A DNA stretch of 64,000 nucleotides, taken from NCBI GenBank assembly GCA_039881145.1, contig JAYKKI010000095.1, positions 2,551,001 through 2,615,000 of the forward strand, read 5' to 3'. The stretch's first letter is position 1. Every line of letters begins with the position of its first letter. Origin of the DNA: Druceiella hillmani. Taxonomy: Eukaryota > Arthropoda > Insecta > Lepidoptera > Hepialidae. The notes below the pieces were generated by a model. It searched no databases and was not told the origin of the DNA. It saw nothing but the letters and a program-made list of their open reading frames with translations. Made by a program: the position numbers and the translations under genes. Below, one piece after another: positions 27,101 to 35,184 of the stretch.

Positions 27101-28677
27101 TTTACAAAAATTTGTGAAAAAGAAACAAAATTTTTCTCTTTATTAGTACGATTATTTCATATTTGTAATTTTAGTTATTGAGTATAGATACTAGTAATTA
27201 AAATAAACCTCTATGTCAGTGTTTTAATTCATAAATAATGCTTTATGTCTATGTAGGTGATCCAAACACATTTCTGGATCAAGCGCAACGAAATCTGTCA
27301 AGTTGTCGAAAGCTGGATAGCTGAATTGGATGCACAATCTGAAGATAAAAGAACCCAACGAAATATCTGTTTCAATGCTATGGCACTAAAGGTATGTTTT
27401 AAATTCATTTTTGAGTATTTCATAGTTTTTTACTTTAATTCACAAAGTTTGCTTTCTTGATTTTTCTTGTTATAACATTACTAAAAGACAAACATTTTTG
27501 CTTGTGTAACCCCTACAAGCCTTTTACACAACACCATTTATAATAAATACCCTTTCACCTCAAATATATCTAACCATAAGGTATGTTTCACATTTATATG
27601 ATTTTTTTTATTTTAAGCATATTATGCAGCAAATATCCATGTAGTGGTAGAGACCCAAGTGTTATAAGAATAAAAATGACATTCTTAAACAAAAAAATTA
27701 ATAAATAATCTCCTTAAAAGTTTTATTTAAGTTGTCAATCAGACAAATGAGCAAGCTTGCATTTTTTATGAAAGTCAAGTTATTTTTCACGATAGTTGAA
27801 AATGCTATATCTACGGAACTCTTTGAACCAGCAAGATAAAACAAAATCCAGATTGTATTCCGTTATTCCCCATACACAGATGTTAATTTTTGATACTCAC
27901 AAGCCCGATAAGGTTGTTGAGAAAAAGCAAATAAAATTCGTAGAGTGAAAAACTTTCATTTTGACAACACAAAACAAATGTTCTGTCAATTAAGTTTTTT
28001 TAATAAAATTAAGCATCGGCTATAAATTAATAAAGCAATAGTTATTCATTATATTTTGTAATTTCGAAAAGAATTTCATTGTTATTTTTGCTTTTATTAA
28101 AAAATTTTAATATGTTAAAAATATAACATAGATACGCTTTGTAATATACCTTTTTTGTTTTGTATTATGGTTACAAATAGTTTTACATTTTTTGTATCTT
28201 CCTGATTGTGAATTGCTCACTTGTTTGCTTTTTTATATTCTAAAAAATACGAGCTTTTAGAAAATTGTTTTACTTCTGTAACGCCAGACCCATTTTCGCC
28301 ATTCTCCTTTTTGTAGAACTCGCATATTCACAGCATACTTTGTATATTTTTTATGTCGATAAGACTAAAAAGACAAACTTTTCTTTAGACTTTTTCACTA
28401 ACTGGTAGAGTTTTTATTAAAAATTATGTATTTTCATTATAAATGGTTCTATTTCTAATGAAGTTATATTTACATTTTGTAGCGCCATTATGCAAAATTA
28501 AAGGAAGAATTAGCAAGATTACCTGTACCCGCTGGCTTAGAGGATTTGGACACACCATTCCATCCACCTGCTTCCTCACAACAATCCTCGCCGGCTGCCA
28601 GCCTCGAGGCAAACTCCACCGCCGCCGACCAGATGGATCAGGACATGGAGAAACTAGTATCACAAGTTTGCGAGTGA
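4..28677 (+). CDS. BIRC6: BIRC6 / Bruce (Apollon) ubiquitin ligase, C-terminal part, 12 exons
   Basis: These exons encode the C-terminal ~680 residues of BIRC6, a giant cytosolic anti-apoptotic protein that acts as a combined E2/E3 ubiquitin ligase on caspases, SMAC-type IAP antagonists and LC3. The exon chain is 4-100 (tentative), 340-542, 2510-2689, 4709-4895, 7390-7549, 8113-8227, 10372-10498, 14767-14984, 18013-18252, 25811-25999, 27257-27391 and 28483-28677. Every junction keeps the frame and uses GT-AG. Diagnostic vertebrate-like blocks are [36 protein letters not shown]-type (here [16 protein letters not shown]), [42 protein letters not shown] and [10 protein letters not shown]. The UBC domain spans roughly the exons from 14767 to 27391. 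The IAP BIR domain and the rest of the ~4,800-residue protein lie upstream of the window. The family assignment is very secure; only the first exon is doubtful. Confidence 0.97.
340..542 (+). CDS. BIRC6: BIRC6 exon
   Basis: The acceptor is CTTCAG before 340 and the donor GTGAGT follows 542. The exon starts with two bases completing a split codon and ends in phase 0. It begins with a Pro/Thr-rich stretch, then [19 protein letters not shown] and a leucine/arginine-rich helical block ([20 protein letters not shown]). It joins in frame to the exon at 2510, which is unmistakably BIRC6. It is GC-rich compared with the surrounding intron. Confidence 0.8.
1340..1850. repeat. Degenerate tandem repeat, ~3 units with 'acagacaggcaagaaag'
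   Basis: Three diverged units start near 1363, 1620 and 1750. Each contains cagacaggcaagaaag or a variant, then a block like tcatccagttctga, then gtttaaagtttcaagtctct and a gaggaagttagtt-like block. The 'cagacag' block resembles the start of the dispersed lepidopteran-style repeat seen elsewhere in this window. Confidence 0.65.
1880..2405 (+). pseudogene. mariner transposase relic
   Basis: A broken mariner-family transposase. An N-terminal HTH remnant reads [14 protein letters not shown] near 1885-1940. The catalytic core restarts as [17 protein letters not shown], with the first catalytic Asp in GDESW at 2142-2156, then QSSQWK and [16 protein letters not shown]. In another frame LLHHDN (HHDN at 2345-2356) marks the second catalytic Asp. 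The third acidic position and the C-terminus are gone, and there are deletions and frameshifts between blocks. It is inactive and sits in the sense direction of the host intron. Confidence 0.85.
2510..2689 (+). CDS. BIRC6: BIRC6 exon ([14 protein letters not shown] block)
   Basis: A 60-codon phase-0 exon between acceptor TAATTTCAG and donor GTAAGC. It contains [19 protein letters not shown] and [20 protein letters not shown], almost residue for residue the vertebrate BIRC6 segment. This is one of the most conserved parts of the protein outside the UBC domain. Confidence 0.95.
3438..3485. repeat. Perfect 16-bp inverted repeat
   Basis: atagtgacgataacaa (3438-3453) is the exact reverse complement of 3470-3485 across a 16-nt AT loop. 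It lies inside the piggyBac MITE and is absent from the second copy, where that stretch is shortened. Confidence 0.8.
3770..3841. repeat. 72-bp near-perfect palindrome in MITE end
   Basis: About 35-nt arms with two mismatches and essentially no spacer (centre near 3805). The arms carry gagcgccat and ctcgtggcaaatttagt. It lies immediately inside the right terminus of the piggyBac MITE. Copy 2 retains a shorter form of it (about 54545-54602). Confidence 0.85.
4709..4895 (+). CDS. BIRC6: BIRC6 exon (VLASYINP ... SYLRNDS)
   Basis: The acceptor is CTACTAG and the donor is GTAGAG. It encodes VLASYINP, a variable Ser/Pro/Glu-rich linker, then [20 protein letters not shown] and YLRNDS. It continues directly from the previous exon as in vertebrates ([15 protein letters not shown]). 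One base is left over and combines with the next exon to give the Val of VLDM. Confidence 0.95.
5066..5345. repeat. Tandem duplication of ~150 bp
   Basis: A block running 'acttattgatccaattcc ... aaaatttaaaagaaaattgt ... gaaaatataccataattcgt' at about 5073-5205 is repeated with differences at about 5219-5340. The copies overlap the left boundary of the foldback element, so part of the flank was duplicated together with the element's tip. Confidence 0.75.
5147..6990. mobile_element. Foldback-type element with long inverted arms
   Basis: The left end (taaataggctatttgacaag) matches the reverse complement of the right end (taataggctatttaacaac). The match continues for several hundred bases: the gaaaatatacca and attcgtggtcat blocks, the tttcgaaagaataa block, the gtaaagaaatc block and the catagacaaatagacttt block near 5759 (paired with 6500-6525). 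The arms are about 600-700 bp with indels. The core (5870-6410) carries a direct repeat of gttaaaacgtattcc at 5973 and 6310. No transposase is visible, so this is a non-autonomous element. Confidence 0.75.
7390..7549 (+). CDS. BIRC6: BIRC6 exon ([11 protein letters not shown])
   Basis: The acceptor is ATTATACAG and the donor is GTAAGT. It reads (V)[19 protein letters not shown]..., matching vertebrate VLDMARHVPLYRALLELLRA, and ends TSYANKLQ, matching TYTNRLR. Two bases are left over and complete a Gln codon with the next exon. Confidence 0.95.
7550..8112. other. BIRC6 intron
   Basis: It begins GTAAGT and ends CAG. It holds a (TA)n microsatellite at about 7609-7629 and otherwise only AT-rich sequence. 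Confidence 0.7.
8113..8227 (+). CDS. BIRC6: BIRC6 exon ([14 protein letters not shown])
   Basis: A 115-nt exon between acceptor AAATTTCAG and donor GTGTGT. It encodes [15 protein letters not shown] and [14 protein letters not shown], equivalent to the vertebrate EGLTLLVPDIQ segment that precedes the UBC domain. It ends in phase 0. Confidence 0.9.
8228..10371. other. BIRC6 intron, nothing recognised
   Basis: AT-rich throughout. Short open frames (for example 8754-9038) show no homology I know and no codon bias, so I treat them as chance. Confidence 0.7.
10372..10498 (+). CDS. BIRC6: BIRC6 exon ([11 protein letters not shown])
   Basis: The acceptor is TTTATTTCTCAG and the donor is GTGAGT. It encodes [19 protein letters not shown] followed by a variable Ser/Arg linker and [13 protein letters not shown], aligning with vertebrate EKYVAVMKKLQF at the entry to the UBC region. 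One base carries over to make the Glu of ETFEM. Confidence 0.93.
10499..14766. other. BIRC6 intron
   Basis: A long intron. The GC-richer patch at 12060-12600 begins with a hairpin (12-bp arms 12090-12101 and 12118-12129, ttttgttagaaa) and looks like an inserted repeat of unknown class. I recognise nothing else. Confidence 0.6.
14767..14984 (+). CDS. BIRC6: BIRC6 exon (start of UBC domain)
   Basis: The acceptor is TTAATTCCAG and the donor is GTAAGG. It encodes (E)[20 protein letters not shown], then [19 protein letters not shown] and [16 protein letters not shown]. This is the N-terminal helix and first strands of the UBC fold, collinear with vertebrate BIRC6, and ends in phase 0. Confidence 0.96.
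14985..18012. other. BIRC6 intron with a Tc1-like relic
   Basis: It begins GTAAGG and ends TTTTCAG. It contains the Tc1-like pseudogene. A GC-richer, CpG-containing patch at about 16880-17160 may be another short repeat of unknown class. Confidence 0.65.
15490..16190 (-). pseudogene. Tc1-like transposase relic
   Basis: Read on the minus strand, a decayed Tc1-family transposase appears in order. An HTH remnant, [12 protein letters not shown], is near 15985-16030. PTVKHGGGN is near 15885-15911. DFVFQ(stop)HNDPKQTS, holding the second catalytic Asp, is near 15704-15741. A degraded [15 protein letters not shown] equivalent of SPDLNPIE is near 15590-15640. Several stops and frameshifts lie between the blocks. 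It is inactive and antisense to BIRC6. Confidence 0.8.
18013..18252 (+). CDS. BIRC6: BIRC6 exon with the UBC active-site cysteine
   Basis: An 80-codon phase-0 exon between TAATTTTCAG and GTAACA. It encodes [56 protein letters not shown] and [12 protein letters not shown]. The catalytic Cys of GKVCLS is the TGC at 18178-18180. As in other BIRC6 proteins the usual E2 HPN motif is replaced by NPN. All residues I would expect for an active enzyme are present. Confidence 0.98.
18400..19450 (-). pseudogene. mariner transposase relic, antisense
   Basis: Minus-strand reading gives a nearly collinear but badly broken mariner transposase. FQRGHIELE is near 19294-19320, [19 protein letters not shown] near 19190-19245 and [19 protein letters not shown] near 19080-19140. 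A C-terminal YVKNQLKG...EAFEEICS block is near 18610-18700. Many stops and frameshifts interrupt it. The GDESW block is not clearly preserved. Confidence 0.75.
18737..18795. repeat. Short direct duplication (~23 bp x2)
   Basis: ataacagcatttttgttttc occurs twice in tandem, separated by six bases, inside the mariner relic. It looks like a local slippage duplication. Confidence 0.8.
20487..20670 (+). mobile_element. LINE 3' end fragment
   Basis: The translation resembles the C-terminal tail common to insect non-LTR retrotransposons (a pattern like RPxTRWxDxxxK...W...AQDRxxWRxxxEAY). Here it reads [18 protein letters not shown] followed, after a frameshift, by a Gly/Glu-Ala-Tyr-type ending. It is followed by a short gatgatgat-like tail. 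Only the 3' end inserted, as is usual for 5'-truncated LINEs. I do not assign the clade. Confidence 0.65.
21450..21490 (-). ncRNA. Hammerhead-like motif, mutated (C3 to U)
   Basis: Minus strand: CCAC-UUGAAGA, a weak stem II with a loop, then GAAA, CCUAGGUC and GUGG. The stem I strands CCAC/GUGG pair and the GAAA box is intact, but the first core base is U instead of C. I expect it to be inactive. Confidence 0.5.
21604..21644 (+). ncRNA. Hammerhead-like motif, mutated GAAA box
   Basis: CCAC (21604-21607), CUGAAGA (21608-21614), stem II UGUUGU/ACAAC with a 3-nt loop, then AAAA in place of GAAA, CCUAGGUC, GUGG (21641-21644). All pairing is kept but core G12 is A, so it is probably inactive. Confidence 0.55.
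22966..23165 (-). mobile_element. tRNA-derived SINE head, split by a MITE
   Basis: Minus strand, 23013 down to 22966: aggtaagactcttgcct, then gggtcgcgggttcaaatcc and tgccagagc. GGTTCAAATCC is a good tRNA B box and the preceding bases resemble a D-arm/anticodon region. The sequence continues on the far side of the palindromic MITE (23141-23165, ...ctgataaccaag). It is too diverged to be a working tRNA. Confidence 0.6.
23014..23140. mobile_element. Palindromic MITE inserted in the SINE
   Basis: Left arm (23014-23060) and right arm (23094-23140) are reverse complements over about 45 nt with roughly four mismatches. Both tips read aaggtacgttcag or aagggtatgttcag. The arms share caatgcgcgtttacaactac. 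The loop is about 33 nt. A clear target-site duplication is not visible. Confidence 0.75.
25470..25640 (-). repeat. Dispersed 'gggttcygta ... gacagac' repeat
   Basis: Contains gacatacggacagaccc, then after about 75 bp gacagatggacagacacaca, and ends with gagggttcggtttgaggtac and agaaccctaa. Read in reverse it has the order of a repeat widespread in moth genomes (gggttccgtaccc..., aaccct..., gtctgtctgtc). The same family is at 37380-37470 and 38985-39440. Confidence 0.6.
25811..25999 (+). CDS. BIRC6: BIRC6 exon (UBC C-terminal half)
   Basis: A 63-codon phase-0 exon between ATCATCAG and GTAATG. It reads [30 protein letters not shown] and [16 protein letters not shown], matching vertebrate [20 protein letters not shown] closely. 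It is GC-rich against AT-rich introns. Confidence 0.97.
26000..27256. other. BIRC6 intron with a SINE
   Basis: It begins GTAATG. A tRNA-derived SINE lies at about 26062-26310. The rest is AT-rich with nothing recognised. Confidence 0.7.
26062..26310 (+). mobile_element. tRNA-derived SINE
   Basis: The head gccgtggtgtgttgggttga resembles an RNA polymerase III A-box region. About 50 bases later gacccgggttcgatttcc gives a B box (GGTTCGATTTC). The body continues with a ctctcgtagcaataagtccacc block, which resembles the body of lepidopteran SINEs, and then an AT-rich tail. The 3' limit is uncertain. Confidence 0.65.
27257..27391 (+). CDS. BIRC6: BIRC6 exon ([13 protein letters not shown])
   Basis: A 45-codon phase-0 exon between CTATGTAG and GTATGT. 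It encodes [20 protein letters not shown] and ends FNAMALK, matching vertebrate VIHKHFYLKRVEI...HHAAALK. Confidence 0.95.
27392..28482. other. Last BIRC6 intron, nothing recognised
   Basis: AT-rich, begins GTATGT and ends TTTTGTAG. I see no repeats or genes in it. Confidence 0.75.
28483..28677 (+). CDS. BIRC6: BIRC6 terminal coding exon
   Basis: The acceptor is TACATTTTGTAG. It encodes [20 protein letters not shown] (vertebrate RHTAQLREELLKLPCPEGLD) and then a divergent Ser/Ala/Asp-rich tail. The stop is TGA at 28675-28677, 64 residues into the exon. The tail end ([10 protein letters not shown]) is not the vertebrate SDFQL terminus, as expected for the variable C-terminus. Confidence 0.95.
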   Translation, partial: RHYAKLKEELARLPVPAGLEDLDTPFHPPASSQQSSPAASLEANSTAADQMDQDMEKLVSQVCE

Positions 28678-29930
28678 TTATAAATCGCTCGCTCCAACTG
28701 TATATGCCATATTCTCCTCTCGGTTGCGCTACTACCGGTATATTGCGATAGAATACAAATTCATTGCGAGTATCGTTTGTAGCTGAATGTGATAGAATTG
28801 CAGAGTACTCGATGACAGAGGTTTCATCGATCTGCATAAGTATTTTTAATTAAAATATTTTTTTTTAACGAACGCTGATAGGGACTTGTACATATAGCTC
28901 AAATCTGCCGTTGGACGACGAAGGTAATATTTGTTATGGTTCATTTTATATCTGAAAGTACAACAAGATTGCCAAATTGTGAAATGTTTATTAGCGTTTG
29001 TGTTTTACGTTATGATACGTTATAGATAGATGAATTAATTGAATCCGTGCGAACACTTCCAATTTGGATCGTTTCGTTTTAGGCATTTTTAATTGTATTA
29101 ATGATTATATGTATTAGAATAACTTATTGTTATATTTATGCTTGTAATATCTTTAAAGTTACGGGTGCAGTTTGGCAGGTTTGCTAGTGCAGAAGGAGAG
29201 GGCGCTCTAGATGATTTAGTGTTACAATGGAACAGCTGTGTCTAGCCTTAGCGTCTCCTTTCTTCTATGTGCTGAATGGACATTTAACCCTAAAATAGGC
29301 AAAATAGTGACATTAAAAATAAATGTTTAGTAATAAATGTTCACAGGCAAGTTCGAAAGCCCGTTGCTCATTGTATGATTTTTAAATTTCTCATGGTTTT
29401 GTTATTAAATATTTTTCTACTTTTTTTTGTTATATCTTTTTGGCACTTATCATGAAGAAAAATATTTCACGTAATTACTCCAGTGAACGAAAATAGAACT
29501 ATAAATGCATGTAAACAACAAACACCGTGCCTGTTTCAGGGTCTACTTGTTCCAAGACTGTGATTGTTTTCTGCATTTTGTCTTACTCTTAGCCAAATTA
29601 AGAAGGGCCGTGGCTGCTTCAATCAAGATATGTTTCATAGAACTGTAAAGTATTGAATTAAATTTGTTTAATTTAAATGAAGAATTTTTGTGTTTTCGAC
29701 ATTGTTTATACACTAATATTATTATGTGATATGTATTTGTATACTTGACATATATACATATTTTATTTAAAATAATATTCCTTTTAATAAATGGACAAAA
29801 TTTTTATTTTCCCATAATGCAGTTTTATACAATTTTTTTTTTACAAATTTTAATTCTCCCGTTTCAGTTGAATTTTTTTTTATTCTGTTCCTCTTTTGGC
29901 TCATAGAAAAATATTTTGAAATAAAACAGT
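28678..29930 (+). other. BIRC6: BIRC6 3' UTR, approximate
   Basis: The sequence after the BIRC6 stop is non-coding on the + strand. AATAAA poly(A) signals lie at 29318-29323, 29786-29791 and 29920-29925. The true cleavage site cannot be chosen from sequence alone. A GC-richer patch at about 29165-29290 stands out and could be a conserved UTR element. Confidence 0.45.
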
Positions 29931-32900
29931 AATCAGTAGTCGATATATCTTCATATCATTCTGTTGCTACATTGGATTCATGCCAAATATGTTACTGATT
30001 ATTTGTTCTCAAATTTCAGCATTTCACAATATATTAAAGTATCTCTTGGTTTCCATAGAAGTCTTTTGTCGTTGAGATTTTAAATTTGTAAAGTGATTTA
30101 TCGAATAATTATCATTCAGTCATAAAAGAAATCATTCTAAGTCAAGTTACACGTAGCCATGCCTATCCTCATTACATTATTTATCATATAGATTTAACAT
30201 GATTATCTGTTCTAGAAGTTTAGTTATATTGAAGTGGTCATAATATTTGCTTCTTATAAATATATGCACTTTATTATATTTGAAATTTTAATACTTTTTG
30301 CAACTTTGTCAACTTAAAAATTTTCACATAGAAAATTTTGGTTATATCAAACGTTATTTACACACATTTACTGGTAATGGATTATTGTAATATTACCGAA
30401 GCGAGTTAATCTTAGATACTATATTATCAAATAAATAAAATAAAATAATTTGCACCATCTGGAAAACACAATCTTTTTGTACTTTCATATATAGTTAACT
30501 ATTAAATCTCGTAAATAAATGATGGGCAATTGAATTTTTTTTTTGTTGAATTCTTATGAGGATTTCAGAATGTGTATATATAAATATATATGTTATACGA
30601 GAGTATAAATTTTTGTTTTTATTTTTAAACTGTCAAAACTTAATCTAGACATATACCAAAGAATATATATATTGACACTACATTATACTTCACATATATT
30701 ATGTCGTATAAATATTAAAATTTTATAATAATCTGTTCCCTCAGTAACGTCATATCCAGTAGTTAAAAGTATTTACATCTCTGCCGTTTCTGTCATAAAT
30801 TTACTTTAATAAAAAAATTTTATTTTCAATTCAAATACGTACTATATAAATATACAATTACAAAGTATTTTTAAACAATTTTATGTCAATTTTAATATCT
30901 TAATCTGAAAAATTTTTTATTTAGAAAATTAAGAGGATAATTCCCCTACGAACAAGCAATACAGTGTTGTTTAGCAAACTGGCTTCTATATGTTCCCACA
31001 TACAAAATAAAATATAATTGTTTTATCTTCATTAATCAATAAAATTTTCTTGTATCTGAACACATTCTCCATACAATATTTTAACATTATGTAAATGGTG
31101 AAAGTTATGCAGTGCACGCATGTCGTAGTCTGCACAGGCTATAAAAGCAATGTATTTTGATATAAATGCCTTATTGGGTTTTAAATATACTGATAATTCA
31201 GTGTTCATCTTACGAATTTCTGTTGACGATAATGTAACATTTTTACGATTGAAAAATGTTGGATATAGAAAATATTTCGCTATAAAAAAATTAATTATTT
31301 GTCTGTAGTAAAGGCAAGAATGAAATAAAATATAACCATATGGATTATTTTACTCTTCTATAAAATAAAAATTCTTGTAATACAAACAAGCTGTGTAAGT
31401 GCAACAAATATTTACAAACATTATTACAGTAAATATATCCTCTTATGAACACGCTGAATACTTTCTAATATCTTAACCAGCTATAAGTTAAACATAGGCC
31501 GACAGTCTGATTGTTACATAGTGATAAATTAATATACTACAAACACAGAAATTAAAAAGCATTAAAGCCATTTCTAAAACTGTAAATCTTGAATTTTTCA
31601 TCACCAGCCTTAAAATTATACATCAAAAGTTAAATATACAAATATGTTACTACTTAAAACAACCCAAAAATATACATAGTAATAATGAATCTTAATAAGG
31701 TATTTGATACAAAAAAGCCAAAAATGATCATCTGATAGTACCGGCTGACAATACAAAATAGGAGTGGATCGTAGATAGGGCAATGAACTAGTTTTGAATT
31801 TTTATTCAAAAGGAACACAAAAGAACGGTTTTAAAAGAAACAAACTCACGCTCGACTTGAAAACTTGGGCCTTATTCATCTAAAATAAAAAAATGGAGTA
31901 TTTTTAGAAGTAGCGAAGTATTGTCTTCCTTAAGCTTGGCAATTTTTTTTATAGTAAAACAAAAGGTTACATTTTTTCTTCTCTCCGTTGGTTGTCCGTG
32001 TGTTGGCCAGGTTGAAAAAAGTTATTTGGAAGAAAATGACTGAAGTTTCAACTAAAATTTTATATATTATATAATAATATATAAGGTTATCCTTCATGAT
32101 CATCATTGGCCCCTATACACCAGACTATCGATATATTTTTAGACCTCTCTATCTAAATATTTTTGATAAAAAAATTAGAAAAGCTCCGTTGAGGTACTTT
32201 CCTTGTTTTTACATATTAGTTGTAATTACAAAATTGTGTGTTTCACACCAACTTTCTATTGTGGTCTAAATCAACAAACAAATTATGATCGACTTCGATT
32301 GGCACTTTATGATGAAACTCCATCCTGCACCACTATTTACAATTGATTTAATGAATTCAAGCATGGTCACCACATGAAGAATGTCCTTGGTGTACGACAA
32401 CTAAAGATAACATCGGTGTTCGTCTCATAATAAAAACTGACATGAGAGCAACCTATCAGCAGGTTCGGGTGAGTTTAGGGATTGGTATGAGTCAAGTATG
32501 AAAGGATAAAATGCGGGAAAAAAGATGGTTCCCATTCCTAATTTATCACAATTCCTAATTAGCCTTATTAATAATTTTACATCCCTAATTTAGCCTCATT
32601 ACTAATTTCATAATTGCACAACTATCACATTTCTACAACTTTCAAAGTAAAATTTTATACACATTTATAAAAAGTGTGTAGTATTTAATTATATGCAAAA
32701 TTAATCAATTTTTTCATCATGTTAAAATGACTAACCTGTTAAGGGTTAGTCATTTCTGCCAACTTTTATAAAACAGGCTGTTACATCCTGCTGTGTCATG
32801 TATACGATTGGCGCCACTGGATTTTAAGTTTTTTTAAGAACTGCAGAACTCTGATACGATGAACAGTCCTTGTTTTATCACAAATCTTCAAGGATATAAC

Positions 32901-34914
32901 ACCTGAGAGAACAACTCCATCGCTAAAATGAATTAAAATTTGGATGAAAATAATAGATATTAGAAATATTTAAACTGACTTTTGCCTACCACATGAATAC
33001 ATATTTATTCAAAGATTAAATCATGTGTTCAAAATGGTGGTATTTTCCTGTATATTTTATGATTTAACAAAAAATTATGTTATCTCTTGACACCTAGATA
33101 AACTACAATGATTTCATAATAGCACCAAATATTAATGACAGTACAGATATAGTAATACAGACAGAAATATTAATGATAGGCATTTCACTCTTTCTGTATA
33201 AGGTTTGACCATAATCAACACCATCACATTAAGTAAAATAACTAACTTGAAATACACCAAAAAATTGAAGAAATATTTTAATACAATGTCAACAATTACT
33301 GTAGAAAAGAAAATAAATACAGTGGATAATGTAAATTGAGAGACTATTCAATGTACTGTTGGTTTTTTTTACTTGCTCTGCTGCAGTGGGAAACTATTAT
33401 TATTATACAGTCTAATAGATCAAGATATTTGATCTTAAATATTTTTATAAATCGAAATATATAAACAGGTAGATTAAAAATATTTCAAGTTTAAATGTGT
33501 ACAGACACAAACACATTTTATGTGTAATGAAAATTACCAACAATATTTTTCTCAATAATTCTTCAAAAATTAAAACTAAAAATAACTCGACTACAGACAA
33601 TAGCAGAATCATATGAAATCTTGAATGGCGGGAAAATGCGTATCGCGCAGTGCAACTTCACAATAAATCGAAATGAAGTTTTATATGTATGTTTTTCAAA
33701 TACTTAACTGGATTTTTATATTTTGTTCCTCTAGTCTATAATAAAAAGATAAGCGACAAAAAAACCCATTATTAGTAAAACCAATGAAATGTACTAGAGA
33801 TAATTTCCGGGGAAAATCAACGGATGCGGGTCACCGGTTTCTCTCTGTCTTCTATTAAAAAGGAAGTTGCCAGTAAAATAAAGAATTGCACTTCGACACT
33901 CGCTAGTCGGAATAAAACTTCGTTTATTCTGAATGTTAATGTTATCTAATTTATGGCAAAATCGGGTTATTAACGACAATTTATTGTTAATAAATTGTTT
34001 ATGTCTCTGAAAAGATTAAGTTTCGACTTTATTGCTGTCACCCATTTCCCGGACCCTTATTCAACTTCCTAAGTTTTTTTACTTTTTGTTAGTATTTTAC
34101 TTTTTTATTATATTTTCAAAATGGATAGAAATAAATACACAAAATGTAGATTTAATATAAACTTTGAATATTTTCTTCATTAAACGATATATAAATAAAT
34201 GTGTGTGTGTATCATATAAAATTAAAAATTAAAATGTTTTTATGAATACAAAAGTTTAAAAGTAAAGTGTAAGCACAATCATAAAATAAATTATTTAAAT
34301 AACATCGCCGAAAAGATATTGAGCGCAACATTAAAAAAATTAAAAACTTTATTTGGAAAACGTTCATTTTCTCAATTATTTTTACTAGCATGGTTGTCAT
34401 AATAGTATTAAAAGTTTTACATGATTAATCTTCTACGAAATATTTATTTTTTTACCAACCACGGGAGTAAAATTATCTTACCACAAAAATTGTATCCAAA
34501 CAAATTGTCATTCTAAACATAAATTGTATGTTAATTCAAAAATGTTTTACAACTTCAATAAATATTAACATTTTTTTAAAATGGTGGTGTGTACCTATGA
34601 CTACATTCCTCAAACACAACCATAGACATCGAACCTACAGACTTGTAGACCCGACATCTACGGACACCTGACTTCTTAAGTTGCTGACTTTTGGGAACCA
34701 ATTAATTAACTGATCTATGTTGATCTGAAGTGTACGATACATACATGTATGAAATGTCTTCTGTTATTTTGTGATAAATGTTTTATGTTAACAAGTTAAA
34801 ATATCATTTTATACTATGGATAATTATTTAATAGTCAGTCTGTCAGGTCATGTGTCAGAGGCTGTCAAGAGACCGCTGGTTCCATGAATAATAACAGGAA
34901 ATTAACATGATAAC
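29930..34914. other. BIRC6-WDR20 intergenic region
   Basis: A 5 kb AT-rich spacer downstream of the likely BIRC6 polyadenylation sites. Its only recognisable content is a mariner fragment at 32289-32535. The WDR20 promoter must lie in its last part, but I see no clear TATA box or initiator that I would defend. Confidence 0.65.
32289..32535 (+). pseudogene. mariner transposase N-terminal (HTH) fragment
   Basis: Reads CTTIYN(stop)FNEFKHGHH, equivalent to mariner TTIYNWFxEFKxGR, then a frameshift and IKTDMRATYQQVRVSLGIGM, equivalent to the second HTH (DxRxTYxQIxxSLGI), then KRWFP. Only the DNA-binding part is present, and the catalytic domain is missing. Confidence 0.8.
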
Positions 34915-35184
34915 ATGGCTGTGCAAGCTGATTCTGGAGGAAAAGACGACGTAAAAGTACAATTTGTGACGAGAGAGGGAACTTATAGGTTGATGCCACT
35001 CTCTGAGTATTCACGGCCTAATAGAGTAGGGTACACAAATTCCTCGGGTTCTTCCCACGTCAAAGTATCGCTTGTTACATTGCCACCGGGTCCACCTAGT
35101 TCTGATTGCAATGCCACTGATGACAGGATATGCTTTAACCACGGCAAAGAATTATATGTTTATGTGTATAGAGGAATAAAAAAG
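34915..35184 (+). CDS. WDR20: WDR20 coding exon 1
   Basis: 90 codons, MAVQADSGGKDDVKVQF..., donor GTAGGA. It covers the N-terminal strand and first WD-like blade: REGTYRLMPLSEYSRPNRV, CFNHGKELYVYVYRGIKK. The context AACATGG is a reasonable start context. Confidence 0.95.

Noticed and set aside
28424..28837. 137-codon minus-strand open frame
   Set aside because: It overlaps the BIRC6 terminal exon on the opposite strand and has no recognisable domain; the plus-strand reading is conserved.
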